A stretch of 44,418 bases of DNA from contig CALGKA010000127.1 in the NCBI GenBank assembly GCA_937927895.1, positions 1-44,418 of the forward strand. Reading direction: 5' to 3'. This document shows, piece after piece, positions 17,323 to 24,603 of this stretch; position 1 is the first letter of the stretch; each line of letters opens with the position of its first letter. The notes under the pieces were generated by a model. It was not told the DNA's origin. It searched no databases and worked only from the letters and a program-made list of their open reading frames with translations. The DNA comes from an uncultured Granulosicoccaceae bacterium (GTDB lineage Bacteria > Pseudomonadota > Gammaproteobacteria > Granulosicoccales > Granulosicoccaceae). Both the position numbers and the translations under genes were made by a program.

Positions 17323-18390
17323 TCAATCATGATGAACATACGTCGGGTTAACTGGATCACCCAGATCGTGGACTCTCTCCGCCTCTACCAGTTCGCGTAT
17401 ACGCTTTCGGTAAACCGTTGGCCCTTTATCGATGGCAATTCTTATGGGGCGACGCCGTACAGGTTTTTGCTCTTCTATTTGTATGGCCTCTAAAATTTCT
17501 TTGTCTTCGTTAAATGCCACTTTAAACATGGCATCCATTTTATCGGATACCTTGTCATCACCCACTGCTGTATTGCGCAGATGCATCCAACGGTCGATTG
17601 AATGATCCGGCCCTACAGGGGTAATAAAATGCAGCGCAAATATTCGAACACCCTGGTTGCGATCGTCTTCTGCAAGTGCCGCAGAGGTATTAGCGCTACC
17701 AAAATCAATGACTGCGGTACACGGCATGTGTAAATAGTAGTAATGCCATCGATCAACGTTACCGGTAAAGCCACCGAACTCTTGAAAAAATCCAATCGGT
17801 GGCGCATCGCGTATCCAACGCCAGGCAACGATGACTTCACCTGCAGTACTGACATCAACGGGGACATTTTCACTGGATGCATTACCTAAGGTGGTCGGAT
17901 GTACAAAGCTCACGTGCGCCGGGTCTACTAAGTTTTCTGCAACATTTAAATAATGTGCCTTAAGATGCAAAGCCTCACCCTGATGCGCATGCCAGCCAGA
18001 GTCGCTAAACTCCGGCATGTTAAAAATATCATCGGTGTTTGCGTTGTCCGGATCACCCATCCAGATCCAAACGATATTGTTGATCTCATGGATTGGGTAG
18101 GCAATTACACGGGCTGATGTAGGCACATTGGTTTGACCTGGAATCCGCACACACTTACCTTCACAGTTGAAGGTCATGCCATGGTATCCACATTGAATAT
18201 TATCGCCAATGAGTTTGCCTTTCGACAGAGGCAGCATGCGGTGAGGGCAACGGTCTTCTAAGCCGATAACCACTCCACTGGTGTTTCTATACATGACAAT
18301 GTTTTCTTCAATAATTGTCACCCGCCGAAGCTCGCCATCAAATTCAGACGACCATCCAGCGACATACCAGGCATTCTTTACGTATTCCAT
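17323..18390 (-). CDS. VanA-type Rieske non-heme iron oxygenase
   Basis: A 355-residue oxygenase terminal component. The Rieske 2Fe-2S ligands are C48-x-H50 (CPHR) and C67-x2-H70 (CGYH). The mononuclear iron triad begins with D156-x2-H159-x4-H164 (DPAHVSFVH). The opening MEYVKNAWYVAGWSSE is typical of vanillate O-demethylase oxygenases. Such enzymes hydroxylate or remove O- or N-methyl groups and need an electron-transfer reductase. No such reductase is encoded in this window. It sits between the DUF1185 pair and the binding-protein gene in the same operon. A role in N-demethylation of a methylated pyridine such as trigonelline is an attractive guess; ring hydroxylation is the alternative. 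Confidence 0.88.
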   Translation of the reverse strand: MEYVKNAWYVAGWSSEFDGELRRVTIIEENIVMYRNTSGVVIGLEDRCPHRMLPLSKGKLIGDNIQCGYHGMTFNCEGKCVRIPGQTNVPTSARVIAYPIHEINNIVWIWMGDPDNANTDDIFNMPEFSDSGWHAHQGEALHLKAHYLNVAENLVDPAHVSFVHPTTLGNASSENVPVDVSTAGEVIVAWRWIRDAPPIGFFQEFGGFTGNVDRWHYYYLHMPCTAVIDFGSANTSAALAEDDRNQGVRIFALHFITPVGPDHSIDRWMHLRNTAVGDDKVSDKMDAMFKVAFNEDKEILEAIQIEEQKPVRRRPIRIAIDKGPTVYRKRIRELVEAERVHDLGDPVNPTYVHHD

Positions 18391-18419
18391 CTTACTTTCC
18401 TCTGCAGCTTGTAGAGAAC

Positions 18420-18998
18420 TTAACGCAAGCCGTCTTCACCCTTCGCATCTGCGGATTCTAATCCACCCACTCGCGGCAGCGGTCGACCAGAGTCTGTGAC
18501 AACAATTGATACCATGATTTCATTGGCTCGCGGTGCATCGTTGATTCGAACTTCCATTCCATCAAAGTGCGAACGAACGTAGGCGGCATCTTTATGCCCA
18601 AGCGGAACATCCAGCGGCTGCCCCATGGAACCCATTTTCTTTGACGAGGGCACCAGTGCCGCGCCCTTTTCTACCGCAACGCGCAACGGCTTTCCAAGCT
18701 TAGGGTGTAGGATTGCAGCAGCGTGTTCGAGCTCGCCATTTTCACCCACCATAGCCGCCTTGCCGTAACTCTCGGCCGCAGATGGATCTATACCCAGAGC
18801 GTCTACGCATTTTTTACCCAACAGTGCGCCGAGCTCCTCACCGATAGTCATTAGTGCGTCAAGATCTTCCTGATACTGACCGGCAAACGGATTTTCTATC
18901 ACCGCAGTGGAAGCCGCACGCCGTGTAGCAGGGCTTATTGTCTTACCCATCTCAAGGTGAGTTTCATCTACTGTCGTTACAATTTTACGAATCTTCAT
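18420..18998 (-). CDS. DUF1185 / amino acid synthesis family protein, copy 2
   Basis: A 192-residue cytoplasmic protein of the DUF1185 (AA_synth) family, whose biochemical role is unsettled. Conserved-looking blocks are the N-terminal MKIRKIVTTVDETHLEMG, the VIENPFAGQYQEDLDALMTIGEELG stretch (about 34-58), GKAAMVGENGELEHAAAILHPKLG (about 83-106), and VRSHFDGMEVRINDAPRANEIMV (about 147-169). It is clearly homologous to its neighbour and overlaps it by 4 bases (ATGA), so the pair arose by duplication and probably works as a heteromer. Both end in KGEDGLR. The His of GELEHAA and the charged C-terminal block are candidate active-site parts. Confidence 0.87.
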   Translation of the reverse strand: MKIRKIVTTVDETHLEMGKTISPATRRAASTAVIENPFAGQYQEDLDALMTIGEELGALLGKKCVDALGIDPSAAESYGKAAMVGENGELEHAAAILHPKLGKPLRVAVEKGAALVPSSKKMGSMGQPLDVPLGHKDAAYVRSHFDGMEVRINDAPRANEIMVSIVVTDSGRPLPRVGGLESADAKGEDGLR

Positions 18999-19579
18999 CG
19001 CAGTCCATCCTCACCTTTTATATCTTTGGCTTTTAGTCCGCCAGCACGGTTATGAACCCTCGGGCCGGTGGTCATCACTAGAATAACCAGCATCTCATCT
19101 GCCTTTGGTGCATCGTTCAAGCGCACTTCGATTGAGTCAAAATGTGATCGCACGTACGATGCATTGCAATGAGTAACAGGCACATCAATACAGGTGCCGG
19201 GGCCGCCAACTTTTTTTGTAGAAGGCACAATAGCGTTAGAAGCTGGTAGGTTTTCTCGCATAGAATAACCTCCGGGGACATGCCACAACGCACCGTGTTC
19301 AATCTCACCGGCCGAGCCGACGATTGCTGCTTTACCATAGCCTTCAACTACATTTGCATCACCGCCAAGCCCTTTGATAAGCTTCTTCGCCATACTGATT
19401 CCCAGTGGTTTGAGATCGTCGCTAAAAGACTCGATCTCTTCAACATACTTGCCTGCAAACGGGTTATTGATAACAGACCCTACAACAGCGCGACGCAAAG
19501 GCACCTTGGCTATCGGCCCACCTTCATGGAATATCTCTTCAATGGTTATAAAGTTTTTTCTAATAATAATTTCAGGCAC
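18995..19579 (-). CDS. DUF1185 / amino acid synthesis family protein, copy 1
   Basis: A 194-residue paralogue of the next gene. Matching blocks are VINNPFAGKYVEEIESFSDDLKPLG, GKAAIVGSAGEIEHGALWHVPGG, THCNASYVRSHFDSIEVRL and the identical tail KGEDGLR. The first copy replaces the second's aliphatic HPKLG segment with WHVPGG and has a Cys in VTHCNAS, suggesting the two have diverged in function. The start overlaps the UPF0280 gene by 8 bases. DUF1185 genes are, as I recall, often seen beside UPF0280 and 6-hydroxynicotinate-reductase-like genes in proteobacteria, which supports a shared pathway. Confidence 0.87.
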   Translation of the reverse strand: MPEIIIRKNFITIEEIFHEGGPIAKVPLRRAVVGSVINNPFAGKYVEEIESFSDDLKPLGISMAKKLIKGLGGDANVVEGYGKAAIVGSAGEIEHGALWHVPGGYSMRENLPASNAIVPSTKKVGGPGTCIDVPVTHCNASYVRSHFDSIEVRLNDAPKADEMLVILVMTTGPRVHNRAGGLKAKDIKGEDGLR

Positions 19580-20498
19580 ACGCTATTTCCTTTTTAAGGT
19601 GATCAACACTTGGCGATTGGCGAGTTTGATCAAAATTTATCGGGTTAAGAGAAAAAACCTGCGAGTTAAGGCTGCCATACACCGCTATGATTTGCCCGGC
19701 GTCTATCATTGAACGAGCGAGTTCCTGCCCGCCATTAAGAGCACGCCTGACTTCTTCAGAGCTTAGCTCTTTAACATCGACAGTGACCATCATATTACCT
19801 AAATCACTATCGGGGTTCAGTATTGCTGCAGCCTGGCGCTCTATCGACGGATGATCGGGTAAATCAATAGCATTGGCTATTAGCGTAGCTGCGCCATCGG
19901 CAATAGCGGCTGTGCGCGCAAGCACAGTGACGGAATCGGCTATACCGAGCGAGTGACTTCGACCACGCCAACCGCTGGTGGCAATACCACCAACACCAGT
20001 ATCACTTGTTACGGATGCCTTAGAAACTATGGCACTGTTATGTAGATTGGCAACAGCCGGGTTGCTACAAATACCTATAGTAAAGCTTTGATTGCAGCCA
20101 AGATGAAGGGCGATATCTCCACCATTATTAACATACGCTTTAGATAAAACACGGCCTTGTGTCATAGCGTGAAGAACATGATCTGCAACGGCTCCCGCTA
20201 CGGCAATCATTGGCGTTACAAAATGTTGGCTTGAAAATAACCTGGCAACATCTGCCATTTCGCCAGCGATCTTGCCATGAAACACATCAGGGCATATACC
20301 TTGTTGCTTTCTTAAGTTATCAAGCTCAGCGACTAAATCAGTCAGCACCGTTGCAAATGCATCAGTCGCTTGCTGATAAGCAGCTGCAACTTCCAAAGGT
20401 AGACCAAACGCTTCAATAATGAGATCAATCGGCCCATGCCGCAATTGAAGACGCCCGTCTTCAAGACGTAAAACCAATGGAGAATCAAATAGCGCCAT
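19572..20498 (-). CDS. UPF0280 (ApbE-like) family protein
   Basis: A 308-residue cytoplasmic protein of UPF0280, a family related to the ApbE flavin transferases. The N-terminus LRLEDGRLQLRHGPIDLIIEAFG and the core YVNNGGDIALHL (about residues 115-126) are typical. The NGGD motif corresponds to the flavin/metal-binding NxGGD of ApbE. A second block, SVTSDTGVGGIATSGWRGRSHSLGIAD (about 157-183), resembles the ApbE segment where the product threonine/serine region and His lie. It may attach or bind a flavin for a neighbouring enzyme; this is inference. It follows the reductase gene by 3 bases and overlaps the DUF1185 gene by 8, firmly within the operon. Confidence 0.85.
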   Translation of the reverse strand: MALFDSPLVLRLEDGRLQLRHGPIDLIIEAFGLPLEVAAAYQQATDAFATVLTDLVAELDNLRKQQGICPDVFHGKIAGEMADVARLFSSQHFVTPMIAVAGAVADHVLHAMTQGRVLSKAYVNNGGDIALHLGCNQSFTIGICSNPAVANLHNSAIVSKASVTSDTGVGGIATSGWRGRSHSLGIADSVTVLARTAAIADGAATLIANAIDLPDHPSIERQAAAILNPDSDLGNMMVTVDVKELSSEEVRRALNGGQELARSMIDAGQIIAVYGSLNSQVFSLNPINFDQTRQSPSVDHLKKEIACA

Positions 20499-20501
20499 GG
20501 C

Positions 20502-21992
20502 TTATTTTCCAACCGGCCAGGGGTTTTCAGCGTGAGAGCCGACCCTTATCTGGCCCTTCAGAATGTGATCATTCTGCGGCCCCATGTCTCCCTTTAGCGC
20601 ATCGTTAATCGGCACAATATGATCCATATGGCCGCCAAGGTCTTCGTAATCCGCTAAAGTTAACGTGAATTCAATCGGTGCGACTAATGCAGGTGTTGGC
20701 ACATAACCAAAAGAATTATTCGGCATACGTGAGACATCGGCCATCACGGTAATCCCGCCACCCGGCCATCGATAAGTTGGCGCTCCACCACAAGTAACGC
20801 GGGTGATAGCATTTTGCACAGAGCGAGTCAGCTTTACCGGGTTTTCCGTGACCCCGGATCTTAAAGATCCACCAGCGCCACCCATAAATAACACCGAACA
20901 CAAAGCCGGCTCGCAGTTTTCTTCTATTCTATTAATTGATTGCTGCAAACGCGCAGGGATGTCTAACTGAATTGGAACAAGATTCTCGTCAAGCTCATAA
21001 TAGGCAAAATGTTCACCCGTGGTAGACACCATAAGCATTGACTGCCCGGGCTTCGCAATTTTAGTATCAAACTCACTTAAAATTGTTAGCGGGTCTTGAA
21101 GGTCTGTACCACCCCAACCATTGCCGGGCTCTGCCACCTGAAAATACCGGCCAGGCGTTGAGCGCCTACCCTTAACTTTTATGCCAGTCTTTTCCCAACC
21201 GATGACCTTACCCGCCTGGTGTTCAGACATCACACCGGTGATGTGATCGTCAACGACCACGACCTCATCAACAAGGCCTTTCCATTGTGAAGCAAACATA
21301 CCGACAGTGGCAGAGCCGCACCCCACTCGCATTCTATCTTCAGTAATTCTATTGATTACCGGCGGCTTATTCGCTTGAACTATTAATTCAGAACCACCAT
21401 CTATGGTGAGTTCAACGGCCTCTCCATTGCACAGCTCCATTAATGATGAACAAGTTATGCGGCCCTCTTTTTTACCACCGCCTGTTAAATGATGAACACC
21501 ACCAATAGATAGCATTTGAGAACCATACTCACCGGTAGTCACATGACCGATAGGTTCCCCTTTGGCTCGCACCACACTGCACTCAGCGCCTATATGGCGA
21601 TCAGTATCAATTTTAACTTTCGCACCGCAATAGCTGAAAATACCTTCAGTTACAACGGTAACCATATCTATACCGTCAGTCGTACTTGCAACAATAAACG
21701 GTGCTGGCTTGTAGTCAGGGTACGTTGTGCCGGCACCCACCGCGGTCACAAATTGTTCTTTGCAAGTGACAGGGTTACCGTCCCACGACTGATCTTCGTT
21801 TAGAAAAGGTACAACGTTGTCTGCAAGCTGCGCTGGTTGACGCTCAAGAATGGTCAGAAGATCAAGACGCACAAGTTGACCACCTTCATTGGCATAGCGG
21901 TCACAAGCACCAGACCGACCATCAGCGATATAACACATGACCGGGCATGCATCGCATCTGATCTTTTCAGTGCTGGTTTTTTTATCGGCCAA
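20502..21992 (-). CDS. 6-hydroxynicotinate reductase-like Fe-S protein
   Basis: A 496-residue cytoplasmic protein. The N-terminus holds C13-x2-C16-x3-C20-x9-C30 (CDACPVMC then GACDRY), suited to a 4Fe-4S cluster. Further on are CGSATVGMF (about 225) and CGGAPTYRWPGGGITVMADV (about 394). The family is annotated after Hnr of Eubacterium barkeri, which uses reduced ferredoxin to convert 6-hydroxynicotinate to 1,4,5,6-tetrahydro-6-oxonicotinate. The product would be the substrate of the enamidase encoded at 11341-12522. It is the first gene of the long minus-strand operon, with a strong promoter upstream (TTGACA). No ferredoxin gene is seen nearby. Assignment rests on recollected family signatures, so the exact substrate is open. 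Confidence 0.8.
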   Translation of the reverse strand: MADKKTSTEKIRCDACPVMCYIADGRSGACDRYANEGGQLVRLDLLTILERQPAQLADNVVPFLNEDQSWDGNPVTCKEQFVTAVGAGTTYPDYKPAPFIVASTTDGIDMVTVVTEGIFSYCGAKVKIDTDRHIGAECSVVRAKGEPIGHVTTGEYGSQMLSIGGVHHLTGGGKKEGRITCSSLMELCNGEAVELTIDGGSELIVQANKPPVINRITEDRMRVGCGSATVGMFASQWKGLVDEVVVVDDHITGVMSEHQAGKVIGWEKTGIKVKGRRSTPGRYFQVAEPGNGWGGTDLQDPLTILSEFDTKIAKPGQSMLMVSTTGEHFAYYELDENLVPIQLDIPARLQQSINRIEENCEPALCSVLFMGGAGGSLRSGVTENPVKLTRSVQNAITRVTCGGAPTYRWPGGGITVMADVSRMPNNSFGYVPTPALVAPIEFTLTLADYEDLGGHMDHIVPINDALKGDMGPQNDHILKGQIRVGSHAENPWPVGK

Positions 21993-22088
21993 TTACCCTT
22001 ACCCCAATCACGACGCTACCCACTATAAATACGACTGCATGCCAAAGTGCTCGCTCGCTCATTCCGTCAGAGCTCATCGGTTTCCCCT

Positions 22089-22120
22089 AATTAGCACAAT
22101 CATCAATTAGCACAATCGTG
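22089..22120. repeat. 16-bp direct tandem repeat in the reductase leader
   Basis: AATTAGCACAATCATC is followed directly by AATTAGCACAATCGTG; the first 13 bases are identical. It lies in the predicted 5' leader of the minus-strand operon. The TTAGCA core also occurs in the palindrome at 22200-22213, so it could be extra regulator binding DNA or a slippage duplication. Confidence 0.6.
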
Positions 22121-22199
22121 CCGAATCCAAACATGCGCCACAGCCAGGTGCAAAGCGGTTGGCAAGAACTTTCCTTACCTTAACTTATATTTTCCAACT

Positions 22200-22233
22200 A
22201 TTAGCATACTAATGGTTTATCGGATTGTGTCAA
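22200..22233 (-). promoter_or_regulatory. promoter of the reductase operon with MarR-type operator
   Basis: On the minus strand a perfect -35 TTGACA (22233-22228) is 16 bases from a -10 TAGTAT (22211-22206). The -10 lies inside ATTAGCATACTAAT (plus strand, 22200-22213). That palindrome has one mismatched base pair and closely matches the GTTAGTATACTAAC site at the enamidase promoter. Repressor binding here would block RNA polymerase. Confidence 0.65.
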
Positions 22234-22310
22234 TCACTCTAGCGCCAAACGTAAAGTGCCGTTATTCACCACAGCACTCCTTGATAATGAACATAGAATA
22301 TGGCATTTTT

Positions 22311-22336
22311 ATCGTTTGCATGCAAACGATTATACT
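22311..22336 (+). promoter_or_regulatory. perfect 20-bp palindrome and -10 of the AOR operon
   Basis: ATCGTTTGCATGCAAACGAT (22311-22330) is a perfect 20-bp palindrome. It abuts TATACT (22331-22336), a good -10, and would fill the spacer and part of the -35, the usual place for a repressor operator. Its sequence differs from the MarR-type sites, so a second regulator not encoded in the window is likely. Confidence 0.65.
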
Positions 22337-22383
22337 GGCATTGTAGTCGCCTACAACCTCATTAAATATAAACGCGGTAGCTT

Positions 22384-22797
22384 ATGACCTTGAACGCAAA
22401 GGACGCCCCCGATCCAGGAAACGTTAACCGGGAAGGCCCCTTCAGGCTGACCACACAGTTGAACGAGCAGGAACGCATGTTGGCAGATACCGCTCGCGAC
22501 TATGCCCAAATCAAGCTGCAACCACGCGCAATTTCGGCCTGTAGCGATGAATGTACCGATCCGGCTTTCTTCACAGAGATCGGTGAAAGTGGGCTTCCAG
22601 GCGCTACCATAGCCGAGGCTTATGATGGCCTTGGCGCGTCATGTGTCTCCTACGGACTGATCGCCAGAGAAATAGAACGAGTAGATTCAGGCTATCGCTT
22701 GAACTACCTGGAAACAGTCAGCACCTATGAAGGTGCTCACGACGTGCTTGCGCTCATACCAGGCAGAGCAATTACCGGCTTACAAGCTTTTTGCTAA
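22384..22797 (+). pseudogene. glutaryl-CoA dehydrogenase with large in-frame internal deletion
   Basis: The 137-codon ORF joins the two ends of a glutaryl-CoA dehydrogenase. Residues 1-102 match the N-terminal helical domain (QLNEQERMLADTARDYAQ, FFTEIGESGLPGATI, YGLIAREIERVDSGYR). Residues 103-137 match the extreme C-terminus (NYLETVSTYEGAHD, LIPGRAITGLQAF), which in the intact enzyme includes the catalytic glutamate region TYEGTHD. Around 250 residues with the FAD and acyl-CoA sites are missing from a family length of about 390. The junction, at SGYR|LNYLE (near 22700), keeps the frame and normal stop. It is first in the plus-strand operon, 31 bases before the AOR start. It cannot be a working dehydrogenase. 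Confidence 0.85.
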
Positions 22798-22828
22798 GCA
22801 CTATCGCACCCTATCAGGAGCAATACCA

Positions 22829-24550
22829 ATGCGACAACAAATTGATATCGATTTAAAAAATCGCCTAAGCAAAGCCACCGAACTTGAAGGCCGCGATATC
22901 ATAGACACTGGCAGGTACCTGATAGCCAAAACGTTATTAGCCTCTGACAGTGCCACTGTAGAGCCACTAGGTGAAGACAACCCTTTAATTTTCTCAGCCG
23001 GCCCGTTTGCGGGCACCAACTTTTCAAATGCCAATCGACTGAGTGTTGGCTGTAAAAGTCCACTCACTGGCGGCATCAAAGAAGCCAACAGCGGCGGCAC
23101 ATTTGCTTTCGCCATGGGGCAGTTAGAGATATCGCGTTTAATATTCCACAGTGCGTTTGATGAATGGACAATCATCCATATTCCCAAGCAAGGCCCCATC
23201 ACCTTTATTGATGCAACGCCTTATCTAGGCTTAGGCAATATTGAATGCGCCAAAAAGCTACACGAACTCTACGGCGAAAAAATATCACTGGCGCTGTGCG
23301 GACCGGTAGGTGAATACCAGGGCTTGATGGCCGGCATTTCATTTTCAGACACAGACAACCGACCAACAAGGCTCGCAGCACGTGGCGGCGTAGGCGCTGT
23401 GATGGGCTCTAAGAAAATAAAAGCCATTGTTATCGAAAAACATAAAATGCCGCCCTTCAAAGAAAAACGCCAGGTTATGCAGGCAGTCAAAGCCTACGGT
23501 AAGTTGCTGGATGAAGCACCGGCCGTACAAGCCTTAAAGACCACCGGCACTGCAATGGTCGGAGACTTAACAAACCAGCTCGGCGCACTGCCGGTGCGTA
23601 ATTTCTCACAAGGGCAAATCACCACCAAAGACAATGAACCTCTAAAAATGGGTGGCGACTACATTCGCGAACTTAACTCTTCACGCGGCGGGGAAATATC
23701 ACACGCCTGCATGCCCGGCTGCCTTATAAAATGCAGTAACGTTTACGCAGACAAAGATGGCCGCGAGCTTGTCTCACCATTGGAATACGAAACTATAGGC
23801 CTGCTAGGCACCAATTGCGGCCTCACCGAACCCGATGACGTCGCCCTGCTTAACGAAATTGCCAATGATTTAGGTATCGACACCATTGAACTCGGTGCAA
23901 CTATTGGTGTATTAATGGATGCAGGCGAGGCAGAATTTGGTGACCTGGCATTCATGAAGCAATGCCTTGCTGACATACGCACCGGTAACGAGCGCGGTCG
24001 CTTTCTAGCGGCTGGTACTGCAGCGGTGGGTGAAGCCCTTAATGTTAAACGAATACCCGTTATTAAACGCCAGGCAATCAGCGCCTATGACCCCAGAATA
24101 ATAGAAGTGACAGCGATCTCTATGATGTTCACAGCACAAGGTGCCGACCACACTGCGGGCAATGCACCCTCATTTAAAACCACTGACTTAACCGTTCCCG
24201 AAGTGGCCGCTGAAAGTTTCAAAATGCAGGTAAATAGCGCCCTGGCCGACTCACTGGGCCTATGTGTATTTGGCAGATCCGTAACCGATGAAAACCTTGA
24301 GCTTATCTCTAACGCACTTAACGATGCACACGGAACCGATATCACCCCGGAAGCTCTAATTAAAATTGGTATCGACACATTAAAAAATGAAGCCGAATTC
24401 AATCGACTGGCAGGCTTCACAGAGAAAGACGACGAGCTTCCAGAATTTTTTGCATCTGAAGCGCTACAGCCCACTGGCAAAAAAGCACGACTATTCGCAG
24501 CGGAAGTTAATCAATCCATGAATCAATTAATCCTTAACCGCGCAATTTAA
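22829..24550 (+). CDS. aldehyde:ferredoxin oxidoreductase (AOR) family protein
   Basis: A 573-residue tungsten/molybdenum pyranopterin enzyme. The start at 22829 has a perfect CAGGAG ribosome site; an in-frame extension to 22727 overlaps the GCDH relic and is unlikely. Early blocks GPFAGTNFSNANRLSVGCKSPLTGG and EANSGG are typical AOR N-terminal domain motifs, then RGGVGAVMGSKKIKAI. Cluster cysteines appear as C-x3-C-x3-C (ACMPGCLIKCSN, about residues 294-302) and a distal Cys in LLGTNCGL (about 330); this pattern resembles the YdhV-like subgroup rather than archaeal AOR. AORs oxidise aldehydes and reduce ferredoxin. That would both clear an aldehyde product and supply electrons to the reductase; this coupling is inference. 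Confidence 0.87.
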   Translation: MRQQIDIDLKNRLSKATELEGRDIIDTGRYLIAKTLLASDSATVEPLGEDNPLIFSAGPFAGTNFSNANRLSVGCKSPLTGGIKEANSGGTFAFAMGQLEISRLIFHSAFDEWTIIHIPKQGPITFIDATPYLGLGNIECAKKLHELYGEKISLALCGPVGEYQGLMAGISFSDTDNRPTRLAARGGVGAVMGSKKIKAIVIEKHKMPPFKEKRQVMQAVKAYGKLLDEAPAVQALKTTGTAMVGDLTNQLGALPVRNFSQGQITTKDNEPLKMGGDYIRELNSSRGGEISHACMPGCLIKCSNVYADKDGRELVSPLEYETIGLLGTNCGLTEPDDVALLNEIANDLGIDTIELGATIGVLMDAGEAEFGDLAFMKQCLADIRTGNERGRFLAAGTAAVGEALNVKRIPVIKRQAISAYDPRIIEVTAISMMFTAQGADHTAGNAPSFKTTDLTVPEVAAESFKMQVNSALADSLGLCVFGRSVTDENLELISNALNDAHGTDITPEALIKIGIDTLKNEAEFNRLAGFTEKDDELPEFFASEALQPTGKKARLFAAEVNQSMNQLILNRAI

Positions 24551-24603
24551 TAGACCATGCAAAAAAGCCAGTTAATTAAAGTATATGGTTTACTATTTAA
24601 CGT

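Larger units (their letters stand above)
21993..22383. other. divergent control region of the two catabolic operons
   Basis: A 391-base region between the reductase operon (minus) and the GCDH-relic/AOR operon (plus). It holds a 16-bp tandem repeat (22089-22120), a MarR-type palindrome on a minus-strand -10 (22200-22213), a minus-strand TTGACA -35 (22228-22233), and a perfect 20-bp palindrome beside a plus-strand -10 (22311-22336). No ORF is present. Confidence 0.75.

Noticed and set aside
22727..22828. Upstream extension of the AOR ORF
   Set aside because: It overlaps the real frame of the GCDH relic in another register, whereas 22829 has a perfect CAGGAG site at correct spacing.
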